Shown here piece by piece: positions 36,824 through 46,136 of a stretch of DNA of 64,000 nucleotides. Under the pieces are notes generated by a model, which was not told the origin of the DNA, did not search any database, and was given only the letters and a program-made list of their open reading frames with translations. The stretch is taken from assembly GCF_031846185.1 (NCBI RefSeq), contig NZ_JAVRIF010000008.1, positions 1 through 64,000 of the forward strand. Reading direction: 5' to 3'. This stretch comes from Thalassotalea_H castellviae (lineage in GTDB: Bacteria > Pseudomonadota > Gammaproteobacteria > Enterobacterales > Alteromonadaceae). Position 1 is the first letter of the stretch, and every line of letters begins with the position of its first letter. The position numbers and the translations under genes were made by a program.

Positions 36824-37486
36824 ATGAATGTCAGAGTAGGAAGTCGTACCGGCGGAAAATCAACCCGCAGTGGAGAAATACTGGCACAAAAGTTATATGC
36901 TGAAGGCATTGTTAACCAACAAGTTTTGCAAGCTATCGCTCGTAGTCCAAGACATGTGTTTATCCCCGAAATACTGGCGCATAAAGCATATGATAATACG
37001 GCATTGCCGATTGGCCAGGGACAAACCATCTCTCAGCCTTACATTGTTGCGAAAATGTCAGAGTTATTATTAGCTGATGGCACGCCAGAAAGTATCCTTG
37101 AAATTGGCACAGGCTCAGGTTATCAAACCTCTATATTGGCGCAATTAACCCCAAAAGTCTTTTCTGTTGAACGAATAAAATCATTACAGTTTCAAGCAAA
37201 GCGTCGCTTGCAAGCCATGGACTTACATAATATTTCAATGAAACATGGTGACGGATGGCAAGGGTGGAAATCTAAAGCACCGTTTCAAGCGATCATCGTC
37301 ACTGCCGCTCCTTCTGATATACCAAAAGCTTTGCTAGAACAACTTGCTGATGGAGGACGTTTAGTCATTCCAGTGGGTGAAGAAACGCAAATATTAAAAA
37401 TTATTACTCGTCGTGGCGATAATTATGACGAACGTCAAATTGAAGCTGTTCGTTTTGTTCCTCTAGTTCCTGGAGCCGTGCAATGA
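36824..37486 (+). CDS. pcm: Protein-L-isoaspartate O-methyltransferase
   Basis: A 220-aa AdoMet-dependent repair enzyme. Motif I is ILEIGTGSGYQTSILAQL; upstream LPIGQGQTISQPYIVAKM and downstream GDGWQGW are family marks. It repairs isoaspartyl residues in aged proteins. Its stop overlaps the yqaA-like start by 4 bp. Confidence 0.97.
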   Translation: MNVRVGSRTGGKSTRSGEILAQKLYAEGIVNQQVLQAIARSPRHVFIPEILAHKAYDNTALPIGQGQTISQPYIVAKMSELLLADGTPESILEIGTGSGYQTSILAQLTPKVFSVERIKSLQFQAKRRLQAMDLHNISMKHGDGWQGWKSKAPFQAIIVTAAPSDIPKALLEQLADGGRLVIPVGEETQILKIITRRGDNYDERQIEAVRFVPLVPGAVQ

Positions 37487-38061
37487 AAATATTTTCTTGG
37501 CTATACGAATGGACATTAAAATGGGCGGAGCATAAATTAGCCCCTAAAATATTGGCGATACTCACCTTTGCTGAATCGGTATTTTTTCCTATTCCACCAG
37601 ATGTTTTGTTAGCTCCTATGGTTTTAGCTAAGCCTAAGAAAGCTTGGTTATATGCAAGTATTACTACTATAGCGTCAGTATTTGGTGGTATTGCGGGATA
37701 TGCACTGGGGTTTTATATGTTTGAACCTTGGATACAACCGTTAATCACTGAATGGGGTAAACAAGCAACCTTCGATCAAGCGGTGCTTTGGTTTAATGAT
37801 TGGGGTGTTTGGGTGGTATTTATAGCGGGCTTTTCACCTGTGCCTTATAAAGTATTCACTGTCAGCGCCGGCTTTTTACAAATGGCTTTTTTACCTTTTC
37901 TTTTGGTTTCTGCTATTGGTCGTGGCATGCGCTTTTTTTTAGTGGCAGGAGTGATACATTATGGCGGCGAACGTATGGAAAAAAGTTTACGAAAGTGGGT
38001 TGATGTTTTAGGCTGGTTGGTTGTTGGCTTAATTGTTATTTTGTATTTTATATTACGATAA
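37483..38061 (+). CDS. YqaA-family (DedA/SNARE-associated) membrane protein
   Basis: A 192-aa membrane protein of the YqaA branch of the DedA superfamily. It has the proline-rich FFPIPPDVLLAPMVLAKPKKAW, the glycine helix FGGIAGYALG and the loop FSPVPYKVFTVSAGF. DedA proteins are linked to membrane lipid homeostasis. It lies inside the pcm-nlpD interval, coupled to pcm; this insertion is common in Alteromonadales and Pseudomonas relatives but absent from E. coli. Confidence 0.9.
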   Translation: MKIFSWLYEWTLKWAEHKLAPKILAILTFAESVFFPIPPDVLLAPMVLAKPKKAWLYASITTIASVFGGIAGYALGFYMFEPWIQPLITEWGKQATFDQAVLWFNDWGVWVVFIAGFSPVPYKVFTVSAGFLQMAFLPFLLVSAIGRGMRFFLVAGVIHYGGERMEKSLRKWVDVLGWLVVGLIVILYFILR

Positions 38062-38099
38062 ATAGTGATTATCAAGAAAACAAAGGGTTAAGGGGATAC

Positions 38100-38921
38100 G
38101 TGTTTTTTAGAATAGTTATTCTAATGTTGATTTTGTTTATTGTTGGTTGTTCTTCAAGACATACGCCTGCCCCTGTAGTTGACGTAAATGCACAATTACC
38201 GCTAAGTAAAAAAATTAAAAACAGCTTAAAAGCTACTGAATATATAGTTAAAAAAGGTGAAACTTTATATTCTATCTCTTGGCGAGCGGGCTTAGACGTT
38301 AGAACGATAGCACAACTAAATAATATTCCTGCGCCTTATCAAATATTTCCCGGACAAAAAATATTTTTGTCTCCTAGATTAGCTAAAGCTAGTAAAAATA
38401 AACCCTCCCGTGAAAGTATACAAAAACAACCTCAAATAGTGGTAAAAAAACCTATTGCAACAAATAAAAAGCAGGAGTATGGTGAAGTTACGAGAGGGCA
38501 AAAAATAGTCAAAAAGCCTTTAAGTAAAAAAGGTTCATTCTCACAAAAAGTAAAACGTTGGGTGTGGCCTGTAAATGGTAAAATTATTGCTAAATTTTCA
38601 ACGAGAAAACAAGGTAATAAAGGAATAGACATCGCAGGTAGCCGTAATGAACCGGTAAAAGCAGCAGCTGATGGCAGGGTGGTTTATGCTGGTGATGTGT
38701 TAAGAGGATATGGCAAGTTAGTTATTGTTAAACATAACGATGATTATTTAAGCGCTTATGCTCATAACGATCACATTTTGGTCAAGGAACAGCAAGCTGT
38801 AAAAGCCGGGCAAGTTATAGCAAAGATGGGTGATACTGACGCGGAAAGAGTCATGCTTCATTTTGAAGTTCGCTTTCGTGGAAAATCTGTTAATCCGTTA
38901 AAATACCTTCCGAGAAGATAA
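38100..38921 (+). CDS. nlpD: NlpD murein hydrolase activator lipoprotein
   Basis: A 273-aa lipoprotein: lipobox IVGC, a LysM peptidoglycan-binding domain (YIVKKGETLYSISWRAG) and a C-terminal M23/LytM domain. The first zinc ligand region reads NKGIDIAGS, without the usual His, so the peptidase is degenerate and should act as an amidase activator, as for E. coli NlpD. The start is GTG with AAGGGG before it. The rpoS promoter usually lies inside nlpD. Confidence 0.94.
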   Translation: MFFRIVILMLILFIVGCSSRHTPAPVVDVNAQLPLSKKIKNSLKATEYIVKKGETLYSISWRAGLDVRTIAQLNNIPAPYQIFPGQKIFLSPRLAKASKNKPSRESIQKQPQIVVKKPIATNKKQEYGEVTRGQKIVKKPLSKKGSFSQKVKRWVWPVNGKIIAKFSTRKQGNKGIDIAGSRNEPVKAAADGRVVYAGDVLRGYGKLVIVKHNDDYLSAYAHNDHILVKEQQAVKAGQVIAKMGDTDAERVMLHFEVRFRGKSVNPLKYLPRR

Positions 38922-39000
38922 CAACAATACTATTAATAATTGGAGCTAACGTGAATATTTAATCAGTAATTTCAGCTTTGCTAATGACGGGAGAAATGGC

Positions 39001-39921
39001 ATGGGCATAGAAAAAGAACTAAAAAAAGTTAAAGCAACTATCGAAAAAAAGGATGTTGATACTAAAATTCAGGATGATGCGCCATCAAACTTAGATGCAA
39101 CTCAGTTGTACCTAGGTGAAATTGGTTTTTCTCCACTCTTAACTGCAGAAGAAGAAGTATACTTTTCTCGTCTTGCCTTAAAAGGTGACGAACCCTCAAG
39201 AAAACGTATGATTGAGAGTAATCTACGTTTAGTCGTAAAAATTGCACGTCGTTATAATAATCGAGGCTTACCCTTATTAGACCTTATTGAAGAAGGTAAT
39301 TTAGGCTTAATTCGCGCGGTTGAAAAATTTGACCCTGAACGCGGCTTTCGATTCTCAACCTACGCAACCTGGTGGATACGTCAAACCATTGAACGTGCCA
39401 TTATGAATCAAACACGCACGATTCGATTACCCATCCATGTTGTTAAAGAATTAAATATATATTTGCGTACTGCACGCGAGTTAGTACAAAAACTCGATCA
39501 TGAACCTACCGCTGAAGATATTGCACAAGAGCTTGATGTGCCTGTTGAAAGTGTCACAAAAATGCTGCGATTAAATGAACGTATCGCATCGGTTGATACG
39601 CCTTTTGGCGGTGAGTCAGATAAAGTATTGCTTGATGTGATCCCTGATGAAAAAGCAAGAGGCCCAGAAGGTAATTTACAAAACGACGATATTAAAAATA
39701 ATATTGTTCATTGGTTAAATGAGTTGAACTCTAAACAGCGAGAGGTACTAGCAAGACGCTTTGGCTTACTCGGTTATGAAGCTGCAACATTAGAAGATGT
39801 TGGTGTTGAAATTGGTTTAACTAGAGAGCGCGTTCGCCAAATACAAGTAGAAGCGTTAAAACGTTTACGTGATATTCTAAGCGCACAAGACTTATCAATT
39901 GAGGCCTTGTTTCAAGCTTAG
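39001..39921 (+). CDS. rpoS: RNA polymerase sigma factor RpoS
   Basis: A 306-aa stationary-phase/general stress sigma factor. Region 1.2/2 reads ATQLYLGEIGFSPLLTAEEE and SNLRLVVKIARRYNNRGLPLLDLIEEGNLGLI is present in parts (SNLRLVVKIARRY); region 2.4 is FSTYATWWIRQTIERA; region 4.2 ends TRERVRQIQVEALKRLR. It is slightly shorter than the 330-aa E. coli protein at both ends. It follows nlpD and is convergent with mutS. Confidence 0.97.
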   Translation: MGIEKELKKVKATIEKKDVDTKIQDDAPSNLDATQLYLGEIGFSPLLTAEEEVYFSRLALKGDEPSRKRMIESNLRLVVKIARRYNNRGLPLLDLIEEGNLGLIRAVEKFDPERGFRFSTYATWWIRQTIERAIMNQTRTIRLPIHVVKELNIYLRTARELVQKLDHEPTAEDIAQELDVPVESVTKMLRLNERIASVDTPFGGESDKVLLDVIPDEKARGPEGNLQNDDIKNNIVHWLNELNSKQREVLARRFGLLGYEAATLEDVGVEIGLTRERVRQIQVEALKRLRDILSAQDLSIEALFQA

Positions 39922-39971
39922 ATAAATCAATGTTTGAAAAATATCGATAGTAAAACAACCATTAAAATAAG

Positions 39972-39998
39972 AAAAACCAGCTAAAAGCTGGTTTTTTT
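39972..39998. terminator. Bidirectional terminator between rpoS and mutS
   Basis: AAAAACCAGC/GCTGGTTTTT with a TAAAA loop and T-runs on both strands between convergent genes. Confidence 0.92.
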
Positions 39999-40029
39999 GT
40001 ACTTTCTTTTTAGCAGTATGGATACATAC

Positions 40030-42582
40030 TTATAGTTTTTCTTTTAGTTGAAAAAGTAAATCAAGTGCTTGTTTAGGGCTTAACTCATTCACATCTATCG
40101 CATTTAAATCATTGATCACAGGATGGTTATTATCTATTAATGCCAATTGTTCAAACGCTTGTTCAGCAGGCGAAATTGACGGTGCTTGTTGGTTTTCAAG
40201 CTCAGTCAAACGTTGTTTTGCGCGTTGAATAACGGCTCTGGGTACACCCGCTAACTGCGCGACTTGCAAGCCAAAACTTTTACTTGCAGCACCTTCTTGC
40301 ACGGCATGCATGAAAATAATTTTTTCTCCATGCTCTAAGGCGTCTAAATGTACATTGGCTAAGCTATCTATTTGCTCAGCCAATAACGTCAGCTCAAAAT
40401 AATGACTGGCAAAAAGAGTGAAAGCTTTCGTTTTAAGTGCGAGCATCTCAGCACAAGCCCAAGCTAATGAAAGCCCATCGTAAGTGCTTGTTCCACGGCC
40501 AATTTCATCTAATAGTACTAAACTTTTGTTGGTCGCATTATGTAAAATATTAGCGGTTTCAGTCATTTCAACCATAAAGGTTGAACGGCCACTCGCGAGA
40601 TCATCAGACGCGCCAATACGGGTAAAAATTCTATCTACTAAGCCTATTTTTGCCGCACTTGCTGGTACATAACAACCAATGTGAGCAAGCAAAACAATTA
40701 ATGCCGTTTGTCGCATATAAGTAGATTTCCCCCCCATATTTGGCCCAGTGATGATCAACATTTTTCGCTGTTCTGTTAATACAACTGGGTTGGCGATAAA
40801 AGCCTCTTCTGTCATTTGCTCCACCACAGGGTGGCGACCCGCTTCTATATCTATGCCGCTTTCTATCACTAATTCGGGCTTCACATAGTTTAGGGTTTCA
40901 GCACGTTCAGCAAAGGTATTTAACACATCTAATTGCGCAATTGATTGTGCCAAGTTTTGCAGCTTTTCTAAGTGAGGGAGCACTTGATCAAATAGTTCAT
41001 CATACAGGCGTTTTTCAAGCGCTAAAAATTTACTTTGCGCCGTTAACACTTTTTCTTCATGTTGCTTTAATTCATTGGTAATAAAACGCTCGTTATTTTT
41101 TAACGTTTGTCGACGAATATAATCATCAGGAACTTGGTGAGAGCTACTGCGGCTTATTTCAATATAAAAACCATGTACCTTGTTATAACCAACTTTTAAG
41201 GTTTGAATACCCGTTCTTTCTTTTTCACGGGCTTCTAGTTGTGCTAAAAATTCTGTTGCACCGTCACTTAAGTCACGTAGCGTATCAAGCTCGCTATGAT
41301 ATCCCTTTGCAATGACGCCACCATCTCTAATAAGCACAGGCGGATTTTCAACAATGGCTTCGTCTAGTAAATCTGCTAGTGTATCTATCGGCAAAGTATG
41401 TTTGGCTAAGGTTGCTAAATGCTGGTTATCGCGACTTTGGATAAGTGCTTGTAAATGAGGAAGTTGAAATAAAGCATTTCTTAGTCGGGCAAAATCTCTA
41501 GGGCGTGCTGAACGTAAAGCAATGCGAGCGACAATTCTTTCAATATCACCAATTTGTTTAAGTTGTTGAAACAATTCTTCTTGCATATCGCGAGATAAAA
41601 TTTCAGCAATCGCATTTTGGCGAGCGTTTAACGCTGTTAAATCGCGTAAAGGAAAATGTATCCATCGTTTCAATAATCGAGAGCCCATGGCGGTGGCTGA
41701 TTTATCAAGAATAGCCGCTAAAGTATTTTCGCTCGTGCCTTGTAAGTTTTTCGTTAATTCTAAATTGCGTCTAGTTGCGGCATCTAAAATCACACCTGAT
41801 TGGGCCGATTCAGCGATAATAGAGCGGATGTGAGGCAAAGCACTACGTTGTGCATCTTGAACATATTGCATTAAACAACCGGCAGCACATAAACCAATAT
41901 GTTGTTCATCAATACCAAAGCCTGATAATTCTTTAGTACCAAATTGCTTATTTAAAATGGTATGAGCCGTTTGTATATCAAACTCCCAATCGGGTCGACG
42001 ACGTAAGCCTTTCATTCCATCAATCACAGAAAATGCATCAAAAGTTTCTGGGTATAAAAGCTCTGCTGGAGATAGTCGCTGTAATTCTGCTTGAAGTTGT
42101 TCACGAGTTGTTGGTTGGCAAACGACAAAGCGACCACTGGTCATATCAAGGTAAGCTAAGCCAAAACCTTCTTTGTTTTCATAAATAGAAACCAATAAGT
42201 TATCTTGTTTGTCTGTTAATAACGCTTCATCACTGACCGTGCCGGGGGTGACAATTCGCATTACTTTTCGCTCTACAGGCCCTTTACTGGTTGCGGGATC
42301 GCCGACTTGCTCGCATATTGCAACAGACTCACCTAATTGAACTAACTTTGCCAAATAATTTTCGACAGCATGATAAGGCACGCCAGCCATTGGAATAGCG
42401 TTGCCGCCTGTTTTTCCACGTGCGGTCAGTGATATATCTAATAAATCTGCGGCTTTTTTTGCATCATCAAAGAATAATTCATAAAAATCCCCCATACGAT
42501 AAAAAACAAGAATATTAGGGAATTCCGCCTTTATAGTTAAGTATTGGCGCATCATAGGGGTGTGTTGTGATAAATCTGTCAT
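40030..42582 (-). CDS. mutS: DNA mismatch repair protein MutS
   Basis: About 850 aa. The mismatch-sensing Phe-Tyr-Glu region FYRMGDFYELFFDDA lies near the N terminus. The core and clamp follow, with the ATPase Walker A TGPNMGGKSTYMRQ, Walker B LVLLDEIGRGTSTYDG and HYFELT at the C terminus. ATG at 42582 (MTDLSQHTP) gives the family length; an upstream TTG at 42621 lacks a ribosome site. It is convergent with rpoS. Confidence 0.97.
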   Translation of the reverse strand: MTDLSQHTPMMRQYLTIKAEFPNILVFYRMGDFYELFFDDAKKAADLLDISLTARGKTGGNAIPMAGVPYHAVENYLAKLVQLGESVAICEQVGDPATSKGPVERKVMRIVTPGTVSDEALLTDKQDNLLVSIYENKEGFGLAYLDMTSGRFVVCQPTTREQLQAELQRLSPAELLYPETFDAFSVIDGMKGLRRRPDWEFDIQTAHTILNKQFGTKELSGFGIDEQHIGLCAAGCLMQYVQDAQRSALPHIRSIIAESAQSGVILDAATRRNLELTKNLQGTSENTLAAILDKSATAMGSRLLKRWIHFPLRDLTALNARQNAIAEILSRDMQEELFQQLKQIGDIERIVARIALRSARPRDFARLRNALFQLPHLQALIQSRDNQHLATLAKHTLPIDTLADLLDEAIVENPPVLIRDGGVIAKGYHSELDTLRDLSDGATEFLAQLEAREKERTGIQTLKVGYNKVHGFYIEISRSSSHQVPDDYIRRQTLKNNERFITNELKQHEEKVLTAQSKFLALEKRLYDELFDQVLPHLEKLQNLAQSIAQLDVLNTFAERAETLNYVKPELVIESGIDIEAGRHPVVEQMTEEAFIANPVVLTEQRKMLIITGPNMGGKSTYMRQTALIVLLAHIGCYVPASAAKIGLVDRIFTRIGASDDLASGRSTFMVEMTETANILHNATNKSLVLLDEIGRGTSTYDGLSLAWACAEMLALKTKAFTLFASHYFELTLLAEQIDSLANVHLDALEHGEKIIFMHAVQEGAASKSFGLQVAQLAGVPRAVIQRAKQRLTELENQQAPSISPAEQAFEQLALIDNNHPVINDLNAIDVNELSPKQALDLLFQLKEKL

Positions 42583-43039
42583 GTTTTTATTGTGCTTTTT
42601 ATTTAAATTTGAATGACTCAAACCAACGCCGTTTAAGTTAGTGAAAATAGAACGTTCGAAATCGCTCGAATGTTCGTTAAGGTAAAATACTAACGTCGAT
42701 TTTTTTTATTGTCGTTGTCAATTAATGTTTAAAGATAAGTCCTTATCTTTGGGACTTTCTTAGTGTCTCTTAATGATACTGATATAAAAATATTTCTGCT
42801 ATGGCAATCGGTGCGAATAGTAAAATAAATTAACTTCAAGGTTACATAAACTAATCAGATTACTTTTCGGATCTCGGCGCAATATTAAGTAAGCTTTTAA
42901 GTAATAAATTAAATCCCCCTCTATTGTTCAATCAATTTTTTTGATTGATAAAACGAAAATATTTCGCTTTTCTATTTTATATTTTCGGCACATTATTTAC
43001 TCGAAAATCCAATGATGATTATTTTTATAAGGTAAAGAA
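42583..43039. other. Intergenic region upstream of mutS and the 71-aa gene
   Basis: No gene. It holds an inverted repeat GAACGTTCGA-AATCGC-TCGAATGTTC (42650-42675), two mutually exclusive hairpins at 42731-42757 (AAAGATAAG/CTTATCTTT against AAGTCC/GGACTT), and the 18-bp palindrome at 42931. Confidence 0.55.
42931..42948 (+). promoter_or_regulatory. 18-bp palindromic operator, copy 1
   Basis: ATCAATTTTTTTGATTGA, identical to copies at 45086 and (reverse complement) 50168. Here both arms extend to 6 bp (ATCAAT...ATTGAT). It is centred about 100 bp before the ATG at 43040, with a -10-like CATTAT at 42991. Orientation relative to the gene equals the other two copies. Confidence 0.7.
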
Positions 43040-43255
43040 ATGATTATTGATACATATGATGAAACAGAAACAATCAATGACGAATTCGACTCAGGTATTG
43101 CAGGTTATGAAATTGCTTATAGTTCTACACAAAAAACTATGACAAGAAAATCTGCCAAGCAAAGGGATCGTATTAGACAGCGATTAGATTCGTTATGTGA
43201 AGCAAAAGTGCTTAATAAACAACTAAATTCGTTTAGTGACTATTGGGATATGTAA
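43040..43255 (+). CDS. PA3496-family small protein (paralog of the gene at 9992)
   Basis: A 71-aa protein with an acidic N terminus, a basic KSAKQRDRIRQRL stretch and the end LNSFSDYWDM. The IRQRxDxLxExKxLxxxL pattern is shared with the 57-aa protein at 9992, as in the PA3496 family. Function unknown. GGTAA sits upstream of ATG. It leads a short unit with the exported-protein gene 27 bp on, behind copy 1 of the 18-bp operator. Confidence 0.75.
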   Translation: MIIDTYDETETINDEFDSGIAGYEIAYSSTQKTMTRKSAKQRDRIRQRLDSLCEAKVLNKQLNSFSDYWDM

Positions 43256-43282
43256 CCTATGTTTAACACAAGAGTAATAGCG

Positions 43283-43555
43283 ATGAAGAAAATATTAGTA
43301 GTGATAGCGGCGTTATTTGTTCCGTTAAATTTTGCCAACAGTGAAGAAATGGAATTATCGCAATTAGTTGCCGACACCGATTATGTTATTAGTTTACTGA
43401 TGCAATGTAAAAAAGATGCGGAAGAAGATGAAATTGCTGAAATTGATATGAATGATTACTTAATTACTTGTATTAATGATGAGTTAGAGATGAGTGATTA
43501 TCAACCTATTAGCGTATTACCTAAGGTTGACGATATTCCTATTAACGTTAACTAA
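43283..43555 (+). CDS. Small exported acidic protein
   Basis: A 90-aa protein from ATG at 43283: a clear signal peptide (KKILVVIAALFVPLNFANS) and an acidic mature part with two cysteines (LLMQCKKDAEEDE, LITCINDEL) able to form a disulfide. No family recognised. A longer start at 43259 lacks a ribosome site and would bury the signal. It lies 27 bp after the PA3496-like gene and is probably co-transcribed. Confidence 0.7.
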   Translation: MKKILVVIAALFVPLNFANSEEMELSQLVADTDYVISLLMQCKKDAEEDEIAEIDMNDYLITCINDELEMSDYQPISVLPKVDDIPINVN

Positions 43556-44090
43556 CTCAGTCTTTTAGGAACGTTTTACTTAACTCAAATTTTTTAGCTC
43601 ATTTTAAAATAATAACTATTTAACTTAGTAAATAGTTGTTTAAATCAACAAAGTGGGCTGACTAATTTGAGTTACTTTATTTCAAGAATAACTTTCGGCT
43701 TAATCAAGGTTTCATCTTAAAAGCTCAACATGAGAATTTGATAAAAGTTGGCTAATACAAATAATATTTGTCGGCATAAAAAGTCGCAACTGTGACAAAG
43801 TCATTGTAGTCATAATGAATAAATTTACTTTTGATTATTGCTAAATATATCGGTGATTAAGGTGTTTTCAAATCAAGCAATAATTTAATGGTTTTGTTCA
43901 CTAACTTAAGAGCTAAGTGTCAGCTAATTCTTACAGTTTAAATGATTAATCAGAAGGGTATAGCGTAAAGCATTGTAATTTATTGTTTTATTAGTTGGTA
44001 TATAGTGCAATAAAAGGTTTAAACAATAAATCTAATCATATCAATCACTCATCTTTGCTTTTGGGGGCATTGATTAAAAAGGCCCATATA
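43556..44090. other. Intergenic region, no gene seen
   Basis: About 530 bp of AT-rich DNA without credible ORF. A 7-bp-arm palindrome ACAAATA-A-TATTTGT lies at 43757-43771. Confidence 0.5.
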
Positions 44091-44201
44091 ATGAAATTTA
44101 AATTTTTTCAAACCGTACTTGCTAGCCTATTACTTGTTTCGAGCAGTCTTATTAGTATAGCTAATGCCAGATTGTTAACCATCAACACAAGCATGTATTA
44201 A
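44091..44201 (+). pseudogene. Remnant of an exported-protein gene (signal peptide only)
   Basis: A 36-aa frame that is almost wholly a Sec signal peptide (FQTVLASLLLVSSSLISIANA) followed by ten residues and a stop. The leader resembles those of PEP-CTERM-type exported proteins of Alteromonadales. The body of such a protein is absent downstream, where a convergent lysR-type gene begins 14 bp later. A real short exported peptide is the alternative. Confidence 0.4.
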
Positions 44202-44214
44202 AATGAAATCTTGC

Positions 44215-45063
44215 CTAAATAGAAACAGACGGAAATAGCTGTAACACATCTTCAATGATTTCTTTCTTTTGACTTTTAGCTAAATACGCGGCAAAAATCT
44301 CCCTTGAATAAACGGGAGCATCTTCTACTAAAAACAATTTATTACGTGCGATATATTCAAAGGTCATCTGTCTTGGCAGATAAGCACTGCCACCGGCATC
44401 TAACAAAAAATTGAGGGCAATTCTGGGTTGGCTCATATGATGTTTTGCCGGTGGTGCGTCTTGAAATTCTCGTAAGTGTTGAGCATTTACTGCTTCACCG
44501 TAATCTACCATAATGTAGTTATCTAAGGAGAATGGCTCTTTCTTTTCATTCGGCTCTGTAGTCACTAAATGTAAAGGCACTGAAGCGACTTTTTCGGTGA
44601 TTAAATCTTCAACAAAAGGCTGTTCAAATAAAAATGCAATATCAATCACTCGACTTAAAATGCCTTTTCTTAATTCATTGGGCGAATAGGTATTTGTTAA
44701 TAAGTTAATTTCGTCGAAATTACGATGAATTTTTTTTAGCCAATCTTGTAAGACAATATCCCAAATCGACATCATCGAGCCAATCACCAGCTGGTGCGCA
44801 CCACTGTCCGCTAAACCAACATCTTGTTTCGTTTTTTGCCACATGAAAATCATTTCATTGGCGTGCTTGATCAGCCTGTTTCCTTCCGAGGTTAACTTTA
44901 AATGCTTTTGACTACGGTCGAATAATAAGACGCCTAAATCTTCCTCAAGTAGTTTTATTCGAGCGCTCACGGCCGACTGTGTAATGTATAGATTTTCTGA
45001 GGCAATTCTAAAGTGAAGTGTTCTACTGACTTCTAAAAAGGTTTTTAATAACTCTATTTTCAT
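44215..45063 (-). CDS. LysR-family regulator of the rimK cluster (HdfR-like)
   Basis: A 282-aa LysR regulator: winged helix in the first ~60 residues (TLHFRIASENLYITQSAVSAR-type core, LGVLLFDRS), linker, effector domain with GGSAYL near the end. It is a paralog of the LysR at 6352. It is divergent from rimK across 150 bp that hold copy 2 of the 18-bp palindrome, 31 bp from its own ATG. It is the only regulator gene in this block, so it is the natural candidate to bind all three copies; this is inference. Confidence 0.93.
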   Translation of the reverse strand: MKIELLKTFLEVSRTLHFRIASENLYITQSAVSARIKLLEEDLGVLLFDRSQKHLKLTSEGNRLIKHANEMIFMWQKTKQDVGLADSGAHQLVIGSMMSIWDIVLQDWLKKIHRNFDEINLLTNTYSPNELRKGILSRVIDIAFLFEQPFVEDLITEKVASVPLHLVTTEPNEKKEPFSLDNYIMVDYGEAVNAQHLREFQDAPPAKHHMSQPRIALNFLLDAGGSAYLPRQMTFEYIARNKLFLVEDAPVYSREIFAAYLAKSQKKEIIEDVLQLFPSVSI

Positions 45064-45085
45064 AAATTATCCGAAAACGCTTCTA

Positions 45086-45103
45086 ATCAATTTTTTTGAT
45101 TGA
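45086..45103 (+). promoter_or_regulatory. 18-bp palindromic operator, copy 2
   Basis: ATCAATTTTTTTGATTGA between the LysR gene and rimK, centred about 120 bp before the rimK ATG. TATACA at 45144-45149 lies 49-50 bp from its centre, within TATACACTCACC, which matches CATACAATCACC beside copy 3 at 10 of 12 bases. With that -10 the palindrome would be centred near -61, where LysR proteins commonly bind. Confidence 0.75.
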
Positions 45104-45213
45104 ACCCATAAAAATATAGCGTTTTAATGTTTGAATTCTTCACTATACACTCACCTTAAATATTTACACCTTTTAAATTATTAAAAGGTTCAAGTGGAAG
45201 GTAAGGAATTATT

Positions 45214-46119
45214 ATGAAAGTGGCTATTTTATCAAGAAATGAAAATTTATATTCAACTCGTCGCTTAAAAGAAGCCGGCGAAGCACTCGGGCATGAGGTT
45301 GATATTATCGATACCTTGCATTGTTATATGGATATCACTAGTGCTCGTTCTCGCGTACGCTATCATGGGAAAGAGTTACCAATGTACGATGCCATTATCC
45401 CACGTATTGGTGCTTCAGTGACATTTTATGGTACTGCGGTTGCAAGACAGTTTGAAATGATGGGTACCTTTAATATCAATGAGTCTGTTGCTATTAGTCG
45501 ATCGCGCGATAAATTACGTTCGTTGCAGCTATTATCAAGAAAAGGCATTGGTTTGCCCCGTACCGGTTTTGCTAGCAAGCCTGATAATATTAAAGACTTG
45601 ATTAAAAATGTTGGTGGTGCTCCTGTGGTGATTAAATTGCTAGAAGGCACTCAAGGCATTGGTGTGGTTTTGGCTGATACCGCTAAAGCCGCTGAATCAA
45701 TTATCGAAGCATTTATGGGCTTGAAAGCAAACATTTTAGTGCAAGAGTTTGTTAAAGAAGCAGGCGGCGCAGATATTCGTTGTTTAGTGATCGGTGGTAA
45801 AGTTGTCGCGGCCATGAAACGTCAAGGTGCAGAAGGAGAGTTTCGTTCTAACCTACATCGTGGTGGCTCTGCTGAAATAGTGAAATTATCAAAAGAAGAA
45901 CGTGAAACTGCGGTAAACGCTGCTAAAGCGATGGGTTTAAATATGTGTGGTGTTGATTTGTTACGTTCGCAAAGTGGCCCTATGGTGATGGAAGTTAATT
46001 CATCTCCTGGTTTAGAAGGAATTGAAAAAGCAACAGGTAAAGACGTTGCAAGTATGGTTTTTCAGTTTTTAGAAAAAAACGCTAAACCCAATAAAACGCA
46101 AACACGCGGTAATGGTTAA
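45214..46119 (+). CDS. rimK: RimK, ribosomal protein S6 glutamate ligase
   Basis: A 301-aa ATP-grasp ligase that adds glutamates to the C terminus of ribosomal protein S6. The N terminus MKVAILSRNENLYSTRRL, the ATP-binding VVIKLLEGTQGIGV, the metal-binding VMEVNSSPGLEGIE and the length fit RimK. AAGGA precedes ATG. It leads a run with an M14 peptidase gene (17 bp), rimB and mscS, behind copy 2 of the operator. Confidence 0.95.
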   Translation: MKVAILSRNENLYSTRRLKEAGEALGHEVDIIDTLHCYMDITSARSRVRYHGKELPMYDAIIPRIGASVTFYGTAVARQFEMMGTFNINESVAISRSRDKLRSLQLLSRKGIGLPRTGFASKPDNIKDLIKNVGGAPVVIKLLEGTQGIGVVLADTAKAAESIIEAFMGLKANILVQEFVKEAGGADIRCLVIGGKVVAAMKRQGAEGEFRSNLHRGGSAEIVKLSKEERETAVNAAKAMGLNMCGVDLLRSQSGPMVMEVNSSPGLEGIEKATGKDVASMVFQFLEKNAKPNKTQTRGNG

Positions 46120-46136
46120 CTTTAGGAAAAAGTGTG

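Noticed and set aside
42931..42948. 18-bp palindrome read as a terminator because of its T-run
   Set aside because: The arms are only 6 bp of AT-rich sequence, the T-run is inside the loop, and the element precedes genes rather than following them.
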